From: Sphingomonas sp. JC676
Lineage (GTDB): Bacteria; Pseudomonadota; Alphaproteobacteria; Sphingomonadales; Sphingomonadaceae
Direction of reading: 5' to 3'
NCBI RefSeq assembly: GCF_014489075.1
Contig: NZ_JACTGR010000006.1
Location: 248,001-312,000, forward strand
DNA: 64,000 bases
How positions within the stretch are numbered: the first letter of the stretch is position 1; the number at the start of each line of letters is the position of its first letter. This document shows positions 25,800 to 34,228 of the stretch, piece after piece. The notes below the pieces were generated by a model. The model did no database searches. It was not told where the DNA came from and saw only the letters and a program-made list of their open reading frames with translations. The position numbers and the translations under genes are program-made.

Positions 25800-26498
25800 T
25801 CAGGTGGCGTCGTGGAAGATGATCCCCAACGTGTGGCGCCGGCCCGATCGGATCGTGCTGACACCGTGGCGCATCGTCACGCGATACTCGCCGCGCGTGC
25901 CCGTGACGGGGCGATGATTGACTGCGAAGATCAGGGCATCGCCCTGTGACAGCGGCACGACTTCGACGCGCGACTGCATCCGCGGGCGCTGTTCGCTCAG
26001 AACGAATTCGCCGCCGGTGAATTCCTTGCCGGGTTGGGAGAGCAAAACCGCGGCCTGGAGCGGGAAATGCAGCGCGCCGTACAGGTCCTGGTGGAGGCAA
26101 TTATAGTCGCCGGGGCCGTAGCGGAGCAGCAGCGGCGTTGGGCGCATCTGCCCCGCCAGATGGCATTGGTCACGATAGGCCTGATGGGTGGCGGGATAGA
26201 TTTCGGACCGCCCCATGCGCTCGGCCCAGCGATTGGCGACCTGCGCCAGCGGCGGATAGAGATCGTGCCGCAGCCGCGCCACCGGATCGGGCAAGGGATC
26301 GGCGAAATAGCGATATTCGCCGCGACCGAAGCCGTGGCGCGCCATCACCACGGTGCTGCGGAAGCGATTCTCCTCGTCATAGAGTGCCGCCGTCGCGACG
26401 CATTCAGCGGCATCCAGCAGGCGCGGCAATACCGCCCAGCCCCGCGCGTCGAGCTCGGTTGTGATTCGGGTCCAGTCGATGGGTTCGGTTCGGGTCAT
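25800..26498 (-). CDS. 2-oxoglutarate/Fe(II)-dependent oxygenase
   Basis: A 232-residue protein of the COG3826-like 2OG oxygenase group. The iron-binding HQD (His136, Asp138) lies in YNCLHQDLYGALHFP. A distal His211 and a basic 2OG-binding segment are in MRHGVSTIRSGRRHTLG, and the central beta-strands read PLQAAVLLSQPG and GGEFVLSEQRPRMQSR. The substrate is unknown; no obvious partner adjoins. It stops 43 bases upstream of polA on the same strand. Confidence 0.82.
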   Translation of the reverse strand: MTRTEPIDWTRITTELDARGWAVLPRLLDAAECVATAALYDEENRFRSTVVMARHGFGRGEYRYFADPLPDPVARLRHDLYPPLAQVANRWAERMGRSEIYPATHQAYRDQCHLAGQMRPTPLLLRYGPGDYNCLHQDLYGALHFPLQAAVLLSQPGKEFTGGEFVLSEQRPRMQSRVEVVPLSQGDALIFAVNHRPVTGTRGEYRVTMRHGVSTIRSGRRHTLGIIFHDAT

Positions 26499-26554
26499 GG
26501 CGCCGGTTCTAGCCGCACCAGCCGGTGCAGGCGTCCCGCGGATTGCGCCCGAAC

Positions 26555-27664
26555 TCAGCCGTGCTGCGCGATAATCGCCTGGACGACGGCCTGCATCAGC
26601 CGCTGCCGCTCGGGGATCGGGCGCGGCGTATCGCCGATCATCACCGCGAGCGCATAGGAGCGGCCGTCGGGCGCGGTGAGGATGCCGACATCGTTGTATC
26701 CGGCGGTGCGCCCGAACAGGTCCTGGCCGGTGCCGGTCTTGTGGCCGAACTGCCAGCCCGGGGGCACCGCGCCACGCAGGCGCTGCTTGCCGGTGTGCGA
26801 GCTCTGCATCGTCGAGATCAGCCAGGCGGTCGAGCTGGGCGAGAGCAACTCGCCGCGCTTCAGCCGCGCCAGCGCGCCGGCGATCGCCAGCGGCGCGGCA
26901 CCGTCGAGCGGATCGGCGACATAGGCGTCGAACGCGGCGACGCGGGTCGCGCGCGGCAGCTGCGCCCGGGCCACCGCGAAGCTGTTGCCCATCGAATATT
27001 CGGGGCGCCACTGCAGCCCCGCCGTATTCGCCTGGAGCAGCTTCTCGCCCGGGCCGAAGCGGATTGGGCCCAGCGCGTTGCGCGCGATGAACGAGCGCAC
27101 CGCCTCGGGACCGCCGACCAGGCGGAGCAATTTGTCGTTGCAGGTATTGTCGCTCATCGTCAGCGCGCGGCGCATGATCTCACCGACGGTGCTGACATAA
27201 CCTTGGTCTCCCTTGACCAGCGCCGCGATCGGCTGGTGGAACAAGGTGAAATCGGACCGGGTGATGACGAGCGGATCGTCGAGCCGGATTCGGCCCTGGT
27301 CGACCGCGTCAAGCACGGTCATCGCCACCCAGAGCTTGCTCACGCTCTGCTGCGGCAGTTTCCGGGCGCCATTGGCGGAGGCGATCCAGCCGCCATCGAC
27401 GCTGGTGATCGCGATGCCGACGACGCCATCAAAATTGCGGGTGATCGTGCCCAACGACGAGACAAGTCCTTCGGGGGCGGGCACCACTGGATGGACGGGC
27501 GCGGCGGTCGCCGACGGAATGGGCAGCAGGACGCGGTAATTGGGCGCCGGCAGAAAGGCGGCGAGCTGCGGATTCTCGTGCACCGCGCAACCGAGCAGCA
27601 TCGCAGGGCCCAGCCCTGCGACGGTCAATGCCCGCTCGACGCTCGAGAAACCGAATTTACTCAA
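26555..27664 (-). CDS. class A beta-lactamase-family serine hydrolase, predicted lipoprotein
   Basis: 369 residues. The active-site SVSK (Ser107-Lys110), SDN (171-173) and KTG (309-311) are present. Glu207 falls exactly 36 residues after Ser171, the spacing from Ambler 130 to 166, so the deacylating glutamate seems retained. At the position equivalent to Asn136 there is Asp177, as in PER/CfxA-type (A2) enzymes, and Ambler 170 is Gln. The N-terminus has a lipobox-like AMLLGC (Cys26) and a 50-residue Pro/Ala spacer. Real beta-lactam hydrolysis is plausible but unproven. Confidence 0.78.
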   Translation of the reverse strand: MSKFGFSSVERALTVAGLGPAMLLGCAVHENPQLAAFLPAPNYRVLLPIPSATAAPVHPVVPAPEGLVSSLGTITRNFDGVVGIAITSVDGGWIASANGARKLPQQSVSKLWVAMTVLDAVDQGRIRLDDPLVITRSDFTLFHQPIAALVKGDQGYVSTVGEIMRRALTMSDNTCNDKLLRLVGGPEAVRSFIARNALGPIRFGPGEKLLQANTAGLQWRPEYSMGNSFAVARAQLPRATRVAAFDAYVADPLDGAAPLAIAGALARLKRGELLSPSSTAWLISTMQSSHTGKQRLRGAVPPGWQFGHKTGTGQDLFGRTAGYNDVGILTAPDGRSYALAVMIGDTPRPIPERQRLMQAVVQAIIAQHG

Positions 27665-27815
27665 ACTTACAACCCCTTGCCCTTCTCCAACATGCGGCGC
27701 CTGCGGCGCGCATCAAAGCATATAGGTGCGCCGATGCGACGAACCGAGTCAGTATAACGACGAAGCGTGAACCTACGGAAAACAAAGCCGATCGTAGATG
27801 TCCGGAGAAGGCGTT

Positions 27816-29402
27816 TCAGGGCATCAGGATGGTGTCGACCGCCACTGGGAGCGTCTCGGGATAATCGAGCGTGTAATGCAGCCCGCGACTCTCCTTGCGG
27901 TGGAGCGCGGAGCGTACGATCAGGTCGGCGGATTCAAGCAGATTGCGCAGCTCGATCAGGTCGGGCGTCACGCGGAAATGGCCGTAATAATCGTTGATCT
28001 CGTCGCGCAGCACCTTGATCCGGTGCGCCGCGCGCTCGAGCCGCTTGGTGGTGCGGACGATGCCGACATAATTCCACATGAAGCGGCGGATCTCGGTCCA
28101 GTTTTGCTTGATGACGACTTCCTCGTCCGAATCTGCCACGCGGCTCTCGTCCCAGGGACGAATCGCCGGCGGTGGCGCGAAATCGCCCCAATGCGCCGCG
28201 ATGTGGTGCGCCGCGGCCTCGCCAAACACGAAGCATTCCAGCAGCGAATTGCTCGCCAGACGATTGGCGCCGTGCAGGCCCGACTGGCTCACTTCGCCCG
28301 CGGCATAGAGATTGGGCAGGTCGGTGCGGCCGTCTCGGTCGATCACCACGCCGCCGCAGGTGTAATGCTGCGCGGGGACGACCGGAATCGGCTCCTTGGT
28401 CATGTCGATGTCGAGATCGAGCAGCCGGGCATGGATCGTCGGGAAGTGATGCTTCACGAACTCCGCGCCCATCTGGCTGATGTCGAGATGGACATAATCG
28501 AGGCCGAGCCGCTTGATCTCGTGATCGATTGCGCGGGCCACCACGTCGCGCGGCGCCAGCTCGGCGCGCGGATCGAAATCGGGCATGAAACGATAGCCGG
28601 TGCCGGGAATCTTGAGGTGTCCGCCCTCGCCGCGCACCGCCTCGGTGATCAGGAAATTCTTGACCTCGAGATTGTAGAGGCAGGTCGGGTGGAACTGCAT
28701 CATCTCCATGTTGGAGATGCGGCACCCCGCGCGCCACGCCATCGCGATGCCGTCGCCGGTTGCCCCGCGAGGGGCGGTTGAGAACAGATAGGTGCGTCCC
28801 GCGCCGCCGGTCGCCAGCACGGTCGCGCGCGCTGTGAACAGCTCGACGCGGTTGGTTTTGCGGTTGAAGGCGTAGACGCCCCAGACTTGGCCCGCGCCCG
28901 AATAGCGGATCTCGTGCCGGCTGGTGGCGAGGTCGATCACGACCAGATCGGGCACCAAGGTGATGTTGGGATTGGCGCGCGCGGCGTTGAGCAGTGCCTC
29001 CTGCACCGCCCAGCCGGTCGCGTCGTCGACATGGACGATCCGGCGATGGCTGTGCCCGCCCTCGCGCGTCAAATGGAGCGTATTGCCCTCGGTGTTGAAC
29101 GGCACGCCCAGCTTGGCGAGCCGCTGGATCGCCGCGGGAGCATTCTCGACGACCATCTCGACGGTCGCGCGGTCGTTGAGCCCCGCGCCGGCGATCATCG
29201 TGTCCTCGATATGGCTCTCGAACGTGTCGCCGGGCTCGAGCACAGCGGCGATGCCGCCCTGCGCCCAGGCGGTCGAGCCTTCGTTGAGCGCGCCCTTGGC
29301 GAGCACGGTGACCTTGAAGCGCTCGGCCAGGTTCAGCGCAGCGGTAAGCCCCGCGGCGCCCGAGCCGATGACGAGGACCTCGCTGATGTGCGCCTCAGCC
29401 AT
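27816..29402 (-). CDS. nadB: L-aspartate oxidase
   Basis: FAD enzyme oxidising L-aspartate to iminoaspartate for NAD synthesis, 528 residues. Marks: VLVIGSGAAGLTAALNLAE at the start, STAWAQGGIAAVLEPGD, GGAGRTYLFSTAPRGATGDGIAMA, EMMQFHPTCLYN, HYTCGGVVIDRDGRTD and GEVSQSGLHGANRLASNSLLECFVFG. NadA and NadC are not nearby. It overlaps the ABC ATPase gene by 8 bases and is probably cotranscribed with it. Confidence 0.95.
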   Translation of the reverse strand: MAEAHISEVLVIGSGAAGLTAALNLAERFKVTVLAKGALNEGSTAWAQGGIAAVLEPGDTFESHIEDTMIAGAGLNDRATVEMVVENAPAAIQRLAKLGVPFNTEGNTLHLTREGGHSHRRIVHVDDATGWAVQEALLNAARANPNITLVPDLVVIDLATSRHEIRYSGAGQVWGVYAFNRKTNRVELFTARATVLATGGAGRTYLFSTAPRGATGDGIAMAWRAGCRISNMEMMQFHPTCLYNLEVKNFLITEAVRGEGGHLKIPGTGYRFMPDFDPRAELAPRDVVARAIDHEIKRLGLDYVHLDISQMGAEFVKHHFPTIHARLLDLDIDMTKEPIPVVPAQHYTCGGVVIDRDGRTDLPNLYAAGEVSQSGLHGANRLASNSLLECFVFGEAAAHHIAAHWGDFAPPPAIRPWDESRVADSDEEVVIKQNWTEIRRFMWNYVGIVRTTKRLERAAHRIKVLRDEINDYYGHFRVTPDLIELRNLLESADLIVRSALHRKESRGLHYTLDYPETLPVAVDTILMP

Positions 29403-30318
29403 TTGCCGCCCGCGTCAGGTTGAGGAACACGTCCTCCAGATCGGCCTCGCGGGTCGATACGTCGACGATGCCGTAGCCGCTGCCCTGGACGGCCCCCAGC
29501 ACTTCGCCGGCATTCGCCTGGTCCTTGCGATAGGTGATGACCAGCGTCCGTGCGCCCTTGAGTTCGATCTTCTGGAAACAGGCATTGTCGGGCAGCGCGA
29601 TCACGTCGCGGTCGACGGTTACTTCGACCAGCTTCTCCTGCGCCATGCCGACGAGCTCGCGGGTCGGCTTGTTGGCGATCAGCGTCCCATGGTTGATGAT
29701 CGCGATCCGGTCGCAGAGCTGCTCGGCTTCCTCGAGATAGTGCGTCGTCAGCACCACCGTCACGCCACGTGCGTTCAGCTGCTTCACATAGGCCCAGAGC
29801 TGCTGGCGAAGCTCGACGTCGACGCCGGCGGTCGGTTCGTCGAGCACCAGCACCGGCGGCGAATGTACCATCGCCTTGGCGACCATCAGGCGCCGTTTCA
29901 TGCCGCCCGAAAGCGTGCGCGAATAGGCATCGGCCTTGTCCTCCAGATGGACGGCGCGGAGCAGCTCCATCGGGTCGAACGCGCCCTTCTTGACGCCATA
30001 GAGCCCCGCCTGGATCGCCAGCGTCTCCTTGGGCGTGAAAAAGGGATCGAACAGGATCTCCTGGTTGACGATCCCGATGCTCGCCTTGGCGTTGCGCGGA
30101 TGCTGGTCGATGTCGAAGCCCCAGATCGACGCGCGGCCGCCGGTCTTCATCACCAGGCCAGCCAATATGTTGATCAGCGTCGACTTGCCCGCGCCATTAG
30201 GGCCGAGCAGCCCGAAGATCTGGCCGCGGGGGACGTCGAACGTGACGCCGTCCAGCGCCCGCTTGCCGCCCTGATAGGTCTTGCACAGACCGTCGATCTC
30301 GATTGCCGCCTGGGTCAT
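29395..30318 (-). CDS. ABC transporter ATP-binding protein (ABC-2/YadG type)
   Basis: A 307-residue ATPase subunit. Walker A GPNGAGKST, signature LSGGMKRRL, Walker B VLVLDEPTAGVD and switch TTHYLEEAE are intact. A C-terminal extension of about 85 residues resembles DrrA/YadG-type ATPases that work with ABC-2 permeases. No permease gene lies next to it; downstream is nadB with an 8-base overlap and upstream is a divergent zinc-finger gene, so its membrane partner must be encoded elsewhere. Confidence 0.9.
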   Translation of the reverse strand: MTQAAIEIDGLCKTYQGGKRALDGVTFDVPRGQIFGLLGPNGAGKSTLINILAGLVMKTGGRASIWGFDIDQHPRNAKASIGIVNQEILFDPFFTPKETLAIQAGLYGVKKGAFDPMELLRAVHLEDKADAYSRTLSGGMKRRLMVAKAMVHSPPVLVLDEPTAGVDVELRQQLWAYVKQLNARGVTVVLTTHYLEEAEQLCDRIAIINHGTLIANKPTRELVGMAQEKLVEVTVDRDVIALPDNACFQKIELKGARTLVITYRKDQANAGEVLGAVQGSGYGIVDVSTREADLEDVFLNLTRAANG

Positions 30319-30382
30319 GGCGCCCGCATAGGACCGCGCGCGAACGATTGCGAGCCCCCTCCGGCTTTGCTAACCGGGCGCC

Positions 30383-30616
30383 ATGAGCCATCCGCCCGAG
30401 CTGATCCGCACCACCCATGCCCGCGTTTCCTGCGACGGGTCGGGTCCCGGCGTGCCCGCCGCGCTCGGCCATCCGCGCGTGTTCCTGCAGATCGACGAGA
30501 ATGACGGCTATGTCGATTGCGGCTATTGCGACCGCCGCTTCGTCCTGATCGGCGGAGTCGCCGACGGCGCCGATCAGAGCACGCTTCCCGATCACCCGGC
30601 TGGCGCAAGCATTTAA
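30383..30616 (+). CDS. zinc-finger domain protein, NDUFS6-like (zf-CHCC)
   Basis: A 77-residue protein with Cys17, His30, Cys46 and Cys49 in the pattern of the CHCC zinc finger found in the complex I subunit NDUFS6 and its bacterial relatives (VSCDG, ALGHPRVFLQI, VDCGYCDRRFVL). It may accompany respiratory complex I. Followed by tldD 18 bases later on the same strand. Confidence 0.85.
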   Translation: MSHPPELIRTTHARVSCDGSGPGVPAALGHPRVFLQIDENDGYVDCGYCDRRFVLIGGVADGADQSTLPDHPAGASI

Positions 30617-30634
30617 GGCTCCTATATCGGTGGA

Positions 30635-32062
30635 ATGAGCCTTCCCTCCGATCCCCGCGCGTTCCTCTATCGCGACAGCCTCGATCCCGACACCGCCGTC
30701 CGGCTGACCGCCGAGGCGCTTGGCAATGCCGAGGATGGCGAGCTGTATCTCCAGTATCGCAAGACCGAGGCGTTCGGCTTCGACGATGGCCGGCTCAAGA
30801 CCGCATCGTTCGATACACAATCGGGCTTCGGGCTGCGCGCGGTCTCGGGCGAGACCACAGCCTTCGCCCACGCTAACGAGATCACGCCTGAGGCGATTCG
30901 TCGCGCGGCGGAGACGATGGCGCTGATCGATCCCGCCACCGGCCCCAAGGCCGCGCCGCCGCGCCGGAACAACCGTCATCTCTACACCGATAGTGATCCA
31001 CTCGATCTGGTGCCTTTCGCCGATAAGGTGAATCTGTGCCAGTCGATCGACGCGGCGGCGCGGGCGCGCGATCCTCGAGTGGCGCAGGTCTCAGTGTCGC
31101 TCACAGGCCAGTGGAGCGTGGTCGAGATCGTCCGCCCCGACGGCTTCGTCGCCACCGACGTGCGCCCGCTGGTGCGGCTCAACGTCTCGATCGTGGTCGA
31201 GCAGAATGGCCGCCGCGAGACCGGCAGCTTCGGGCTTGGCGGGCGCACGCTCTATGACAATCTCTTCCTGCCCGAGACCTGGAACCGCGCGATCGACCAG
31301 GCGCTCGGTCAGGCTCTGGTCAATCTCGATGCCGAGGACGCCCCGGCCGGCGACATGACCGTGCTGTGCGGCCCCGGCTGGCCCGGCGTGCTGCTCCACG
31401 AGGCGGTGGGTCACGGGCTCGAAGGCGATTTCAACCGCAAGGGCACCTCGGCCTTTTCGGGCCGCGTCGGCGAACGCGTCGCCGCGCCCGGCGTGACCGT
31501 GGTCGATGACGGCTCGCTCGATGCGCGGCGCGGCTCGCTGTCGATCGACGACGAAGGCACGCCGACCCAGGAGAATATCCTGATCGAGGACGGCATCCTC
31601 AAGGGCTATATCCAGGATCGGCTCAACGCCCGGCTGATGGGCGTCGCGCCCACGGGGAATGGGCGACGCGAAAGCTTCCAGCACGCGCCAATGCCCCGGA
31701 TGACCAACACCTTCATGCGCGGCGGCAACGACGACCCCGCCGAGCTGCTCAGCCGGGTGAAGAGGGGCATCTATGCCAAGAGCTTTGGTGGCGGCCAGGT
31801 CGACATCGTCTCGGGCAAGTTCGTCTTCTCCTGCACCGAGGCCTATCGCATCGAGAACGGCAAGCTCGGCCGCCCAATCAAGGGTGCTACCTTGATCGGC
31901 GATGGGCCGACCGTGCTCAACAAGGTGACCGGCATCGGCAACGATTTTGCGTTGGACGAAGGCGTCGGCATGTGCGGCAAGGGCGGGCAGAGCGTGCCGG
32001 CGGGCGTCGGCCAGCCGACCTTGCTGGTCGAAGGGCTCACGGTGGGTGGAACCGCAACCTAG
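30635..32062 (+). CDS. tldD: metalloprotease TldD
   Basis: Protease subunit that with PmbA (TldE) degrades unfolded peptides and processes modified peptides such as microcins. 475 residues. The zinc site HEAVGH is at residues 255-260 in LLHEAVGHGLEGD, and GTSAFSGRVG, NILIEDGILKGYIQDRLNARL, RMTNTFM and GNGRRESFQHAPMPR are family marks. PmbA is not in the window. Confidence 0.95.
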   Translation: MSLPSDPRAFLYRDSLDPDTAVRLTAEALGNAEDGELYLQYRKTEAFGFDDGRLKTASFDTQSGFGLRAVSGETTAFAHANEITPEAIRRAAETMALIDPATGPKAAPPRRNNRHLYTDSDPLDLVPFADKVNLCQSIDAAARARDPRVAQVSVSLTGQWSVVEIVRPDGFVATDVRPLVRLNVSIVVEQNGRRETGSFGLGGRTLYDNLFLPETWNRAIDQALGQALVNLDAEDAPAGDMTVLCGPGWPGVLLHEAVGHGLEGDFNRKGTSAFSGRVGERVAAPGVTVVDDGSLDARRGSLSIDDEGTPTQENILIEDGILKGYIQDRLNARLMGVAPTGNGRRESFQHAPMPRMTNTFMRGGNDDPAELLSRVKRGIYAKSFGGGQVDIVSGKFVFSCTEAYRIENGKLGRPIKGATLIGDGPTVLNKVTGIGNDFALDEGVGMCGKGGQSVPAGVGQPTLLVEGLTVGGTAT

Positions 32063-32074
32063 GAGGGACGCGCG

Positions 32075-32593
32075 ATGCCGGTATCCGTATTTGTCGGCAT
32101 CAGCGTCGATGGGTTCATGGCGCGTCCCGACGGCGGGCTCGACTGGTTGCCCGAGGGCGGCGGCGAACCCCATGGTTACGCCGAATTCTTAGAGACGGTC
32201 GATGCGCTCGTGATCGGGCGCAACACGTTCGAGATCGTCGCGGCGTTCGAGACCTGGCCCTATGGCAGCAAGCCGGCCGTGATATTGAGCCGCCGCCCGC
32301 TCGATCTGTCGGCGGTGCCCGGCACGGCCGAGCAGATGGCCGGTGCGCCCGCCGAAATCGTCGCGAAGCTTGCCGCCCGCGGGATCGATCATCTCTATGT
32401 CGATGGCGGGATCACCATCCAGGATTTCCTGCGCGCGGGCCTTGTCGAACGATTGATCATGACGCGTGTGCCGGTGTTGATCGGCGAAGGCATTCCGCTG
32501 TTCGGACCGCTTCCGCACGATGTGCGGCTCGATCATGTCGCCACCCGTTCCTATCCGGGCGGTCTGGTCCAAAGCGAGTATAGGGTGCATTGA
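32075..32593 (+). CDS. dihydrofolate reductase-family protein (RibD C-terminal-like)
   Basis: 172 residues with the RibD_C fold: VFVGISVDGFMARPDGGLDWLP at the start, DALVIGRNTFEIV, LYVDGGITIQDFLRAGLVERLIMTRVPVLIGEGIPLFG and a C-terminal SYPGGLVQSEYRV. These small NADPH-binding reductases are widespread; the true substrate is unknown and neither folate nor riboflavin genes adjoin. GGAGGG precedes the ATG. The stop overlaps the next gene by one base. Confidence 0.85.
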   Translation: MPVSVFVGISVDGFMARPDGGLDWLPEGGGEPHGYAEFLETVDALVIGRNTFEIVAAFETWPYGSKPAVILSRRPLDLSAVPGTAEQMAGAPAEIVAKLAARGIDHLYVDGGITIQDFLRAGLVERLIMTRVPVLIGEGIPLFGPLPHDVRLDHVATRSYPGGLVQSEYRVH

Positions 32594-33528
32594 TGGACGG
32601 CAGGATTGATTGGCCCAAGCTCGATTGGGCAGCGTGGCGCGAGACGGCGCAGCACCTGCATCTGATGACGCAGGTCGCGGGCAAGATCCGCCTCGCTCAA
32701 ACGCCTTGGCTCAATCATAGCTGGCACGTCGTCCTCTTTCCCACCGCGCGGGGGATGACGACGGGGCCGATTCCGGTCCAGGGCAAGACGCTGCAGCTCG
32801 ATTTCGACCTGGTCTCGAGTCATCTGACGCTGGCCACCGGCGACGCGATCGAGCAGATCGAACTGGCGCCCGGCAGCATGGCTGATTTCTACGCGGCAGT
32901 GATGGCCGCGCTCGATCGGCTCGGTACGCGGGTGGACATCGTCACCCAGCCCAGCGAAATGCCCGACGCCCTGCCCTTTCCCGAGGACAGCGCGCAGCGT
33001 CCTTATGATCCCGACGCCGTGCGACGCTTCCACCGCGCGCTGCTGTCGGTCGTTCGTGTCTTCCAGCAGTTTCGCACCGGTTTCCTCGGCAAAGCGAGCG
33101 CGGTCCATTTCTTCTGGGGCAGCTTCGATCTCGCGGTGACGCGCTTTTCGGGACGCAGCGCGCCCAGGCATCCCGGCGGCTTTCCTGGCCTGCCCGACGA
33201 TGTGACCTGCGAGGCCTATAGTCATGAGGAAGCCAGCGCCGGCTTCTGGCCAGGCACCGACGCTTTCCCCAAGCCCGCTTTCTACGCCTATGCCTATCCG
33301 GCCCCGGCTGGGTACGGCGCCGCCGCGGTGCCGGCGCCGGCCTATTTCGAGAGCAACATGGGCGAGTTCATCCTCGACTATGACGCCGTTCGCGCCGCGC
33401 CCGATCCCGAGGCGATGCTGCTGGAATTCCTCCACGCCAGCTATGCCGCCGCCGCCGATCTGGCCGGCTGGGACCGCGCCACCCTCGAATGCTCCCCCGG
33501 CGTCCCCCGCCGCCCAAGGAAAGTCTGA
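32593..33528 (+). CDS. DUF5996-type protein of unknown function
   Basis: A 311-residue protein starting MDGRIDWPKLDWAAWRETAQHLHLMTQVAGKIRLAQTP; the phrases HLMTQVAGKIRLAQTPWLNHSW, DFYAAVMAALDRLG and VHFFWGSFDLAVTRFSGR fit DUF5996, whose function is not known. It is soluble and rich in aromatic residues near the C-terminus (FYAYAYPAPAGYGAA). Overlaps its neighbours by one base on both sides (TGATG), so the four plus-strand genes from 32075 to 33731 include a coupled trio. Confidence 0.75.
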   Translation: MDGRIDWPKLDWAAWRETAQHLHLMTQVAGKIRLAQTPWLNHSWHVVLFPTARGMTTGPIPVQGKTLQLDFDLVSSHLTLATGDAIEQIELAPGSMADFYAAVMAALDRLGTRVDIVTQPSEMPDALPFPEDSAQRPYDPDAVRRFHRALLSVVRVFQQFRTGFLGKASAVHFFWGSFDLAVTRFSGRSAPRHPGGFPGLPDDVTCEAYSHEEASAGFWPGTDAFPKPAFYAYAYPAPAGYGAAAVPAPAYFESNMGEFILDYDAVRAAPDPEAMLLEFLHASYAAAADLAGWDRATLECSPGVPRRPRKV

Positions 33529-33731
33529 TGGCACTTGTAGAGATTGGCCGCTTCGACCGGCAGGAAGCCTTTATCGTCCAGTCGCGGCTCGAAGCAGAGG
33601 GCATTCCCTCCTTCGTGTTCGATGCCGGCGCCAGCATCGCCGACGGAAGTGCTTTCCTGATCCCGGTACGGGTGATGGTCGATGACGACGACTTCGCGGC
33701 CGCCCGCAAATTGGTCGAGACTTCTGCCTGA
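33528..33731 (+). CDS. DUF2007 domain protein (putative signal transducer)
   Basis: A 67-residue protein starting MALVEIGRFDRQEAFIVQSRLEAEGIPSF, with the ferredoxin-like alternation of DUF2007 small signal-transduction-like proteins (IPVRVMVDDDDFAAARKLVE at the end). Start and upstream stop overlap by one base. Role unknown. Confidence 0.75.
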   Translation: MALVEIGRFDRQEAFIVQSRLEAEGIPSFVFDAGASIADGSAFLIPVRVMVDDDDFAAARKLVETSA

Positions 33732-33822
33732 TTTTTGAGCAGCGTTTCGCAACTGCACAAAAATTCACGTTTCGGTAATATTTCATTGCGCGAAAGGCGC
33801 GGAATCGTGGGATTCCTGCGTA

Positions 33823-33838
33823 TGGCACGCCCCTTGCT
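33823..33838 (+). promoter_or_regulatory. sigma-54 (RpoN) promoter of glnK-amtB
   Basis: TGGCACG-CCCC-TTGCT matches the consensus TGGCACGN4TTGCW at every fixed position, with GG at 33824-33825 (-24) and GC at 33836-33837 (-12). The predicted start of transcription is near 33849, about 27 bases upstream of the glnK ATG. NtrC sites would be expected upstream. TGCAC at about 33755 is one half-site at most; I do not see a clear full palindrome. Confidence 0.9.
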
Positions 33839-33875
33839 GAACTAGCCCCCGGGACAACCGCCATAAGGGGGCGAA

Positions 33876-34214
33876 ATGAAACTCATCATCGCCATCATAA
33901 AACCGTTCAAGCTCGACGAGGTCCGCGAAGCGCTGACCGCGGTCGGCGTGGCCGGCATGACCGTTACCGAGGTCAAGGGGTTCGGCCGGCAAAAGGGCCA
34001 GACCGAGATTTACCGCGGCGCCGAATACAGCACCAACATGGTGCCCAAGATCAAGATCGAGGTCGCATGCGGCTCCGACGTCGCGGACCGCGTCGTCGAG
34101 GCGATCCAGGCGGCCGCCAGCACCGGCGCGATCGGCGATGGCAAGATTTTTGTCCTCGATTTGGGTCAGGCGGTGCGCATCCGCACCGGCGAGACCGACG
34201 AAACCGCGCTGTGA
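33876..34214 (+). CDS. glnK: nitrogen regulatory protein P-II (GlnK)
   Basis: Trimeric signal protein that reports ATP/ADP, 2-oxoglutarate and, by uridylylation, glutamine status. 112 residues. Tyr51 at the tip of the T-loop (GAEY) is the uridylylation site, the B-loop TGAIGDGKIFV is intact, and the end reads RTGETDETAL. Position before amtB and the sigma-54 promoter identify it as the GlnK paralogue that blocks AmtB. GGGGGCGAA precedes the ATG. Confidence 0.96.
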   Translation: MKLIIAIIKPFKLDEVREALTAVGVAGMTVTEVKGFGRQKGQTEIYRGAEYSTNMVPKIKIEVACGSDVADRVVEAIQAAASTGAIGDGKIFVLDLGQAVRIRTGETDETAL

Positions 34215-34228
34215 TGAAGGGGGTCACG

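Noticed and set aside
25757..25864. N-terminal extension of PolA
   Set aside because: Family start is PHLYLVDG; the extra 36 codons are Ser/Thr/Pro/Arg-rich and would overlap the upstream oxygenase gene.
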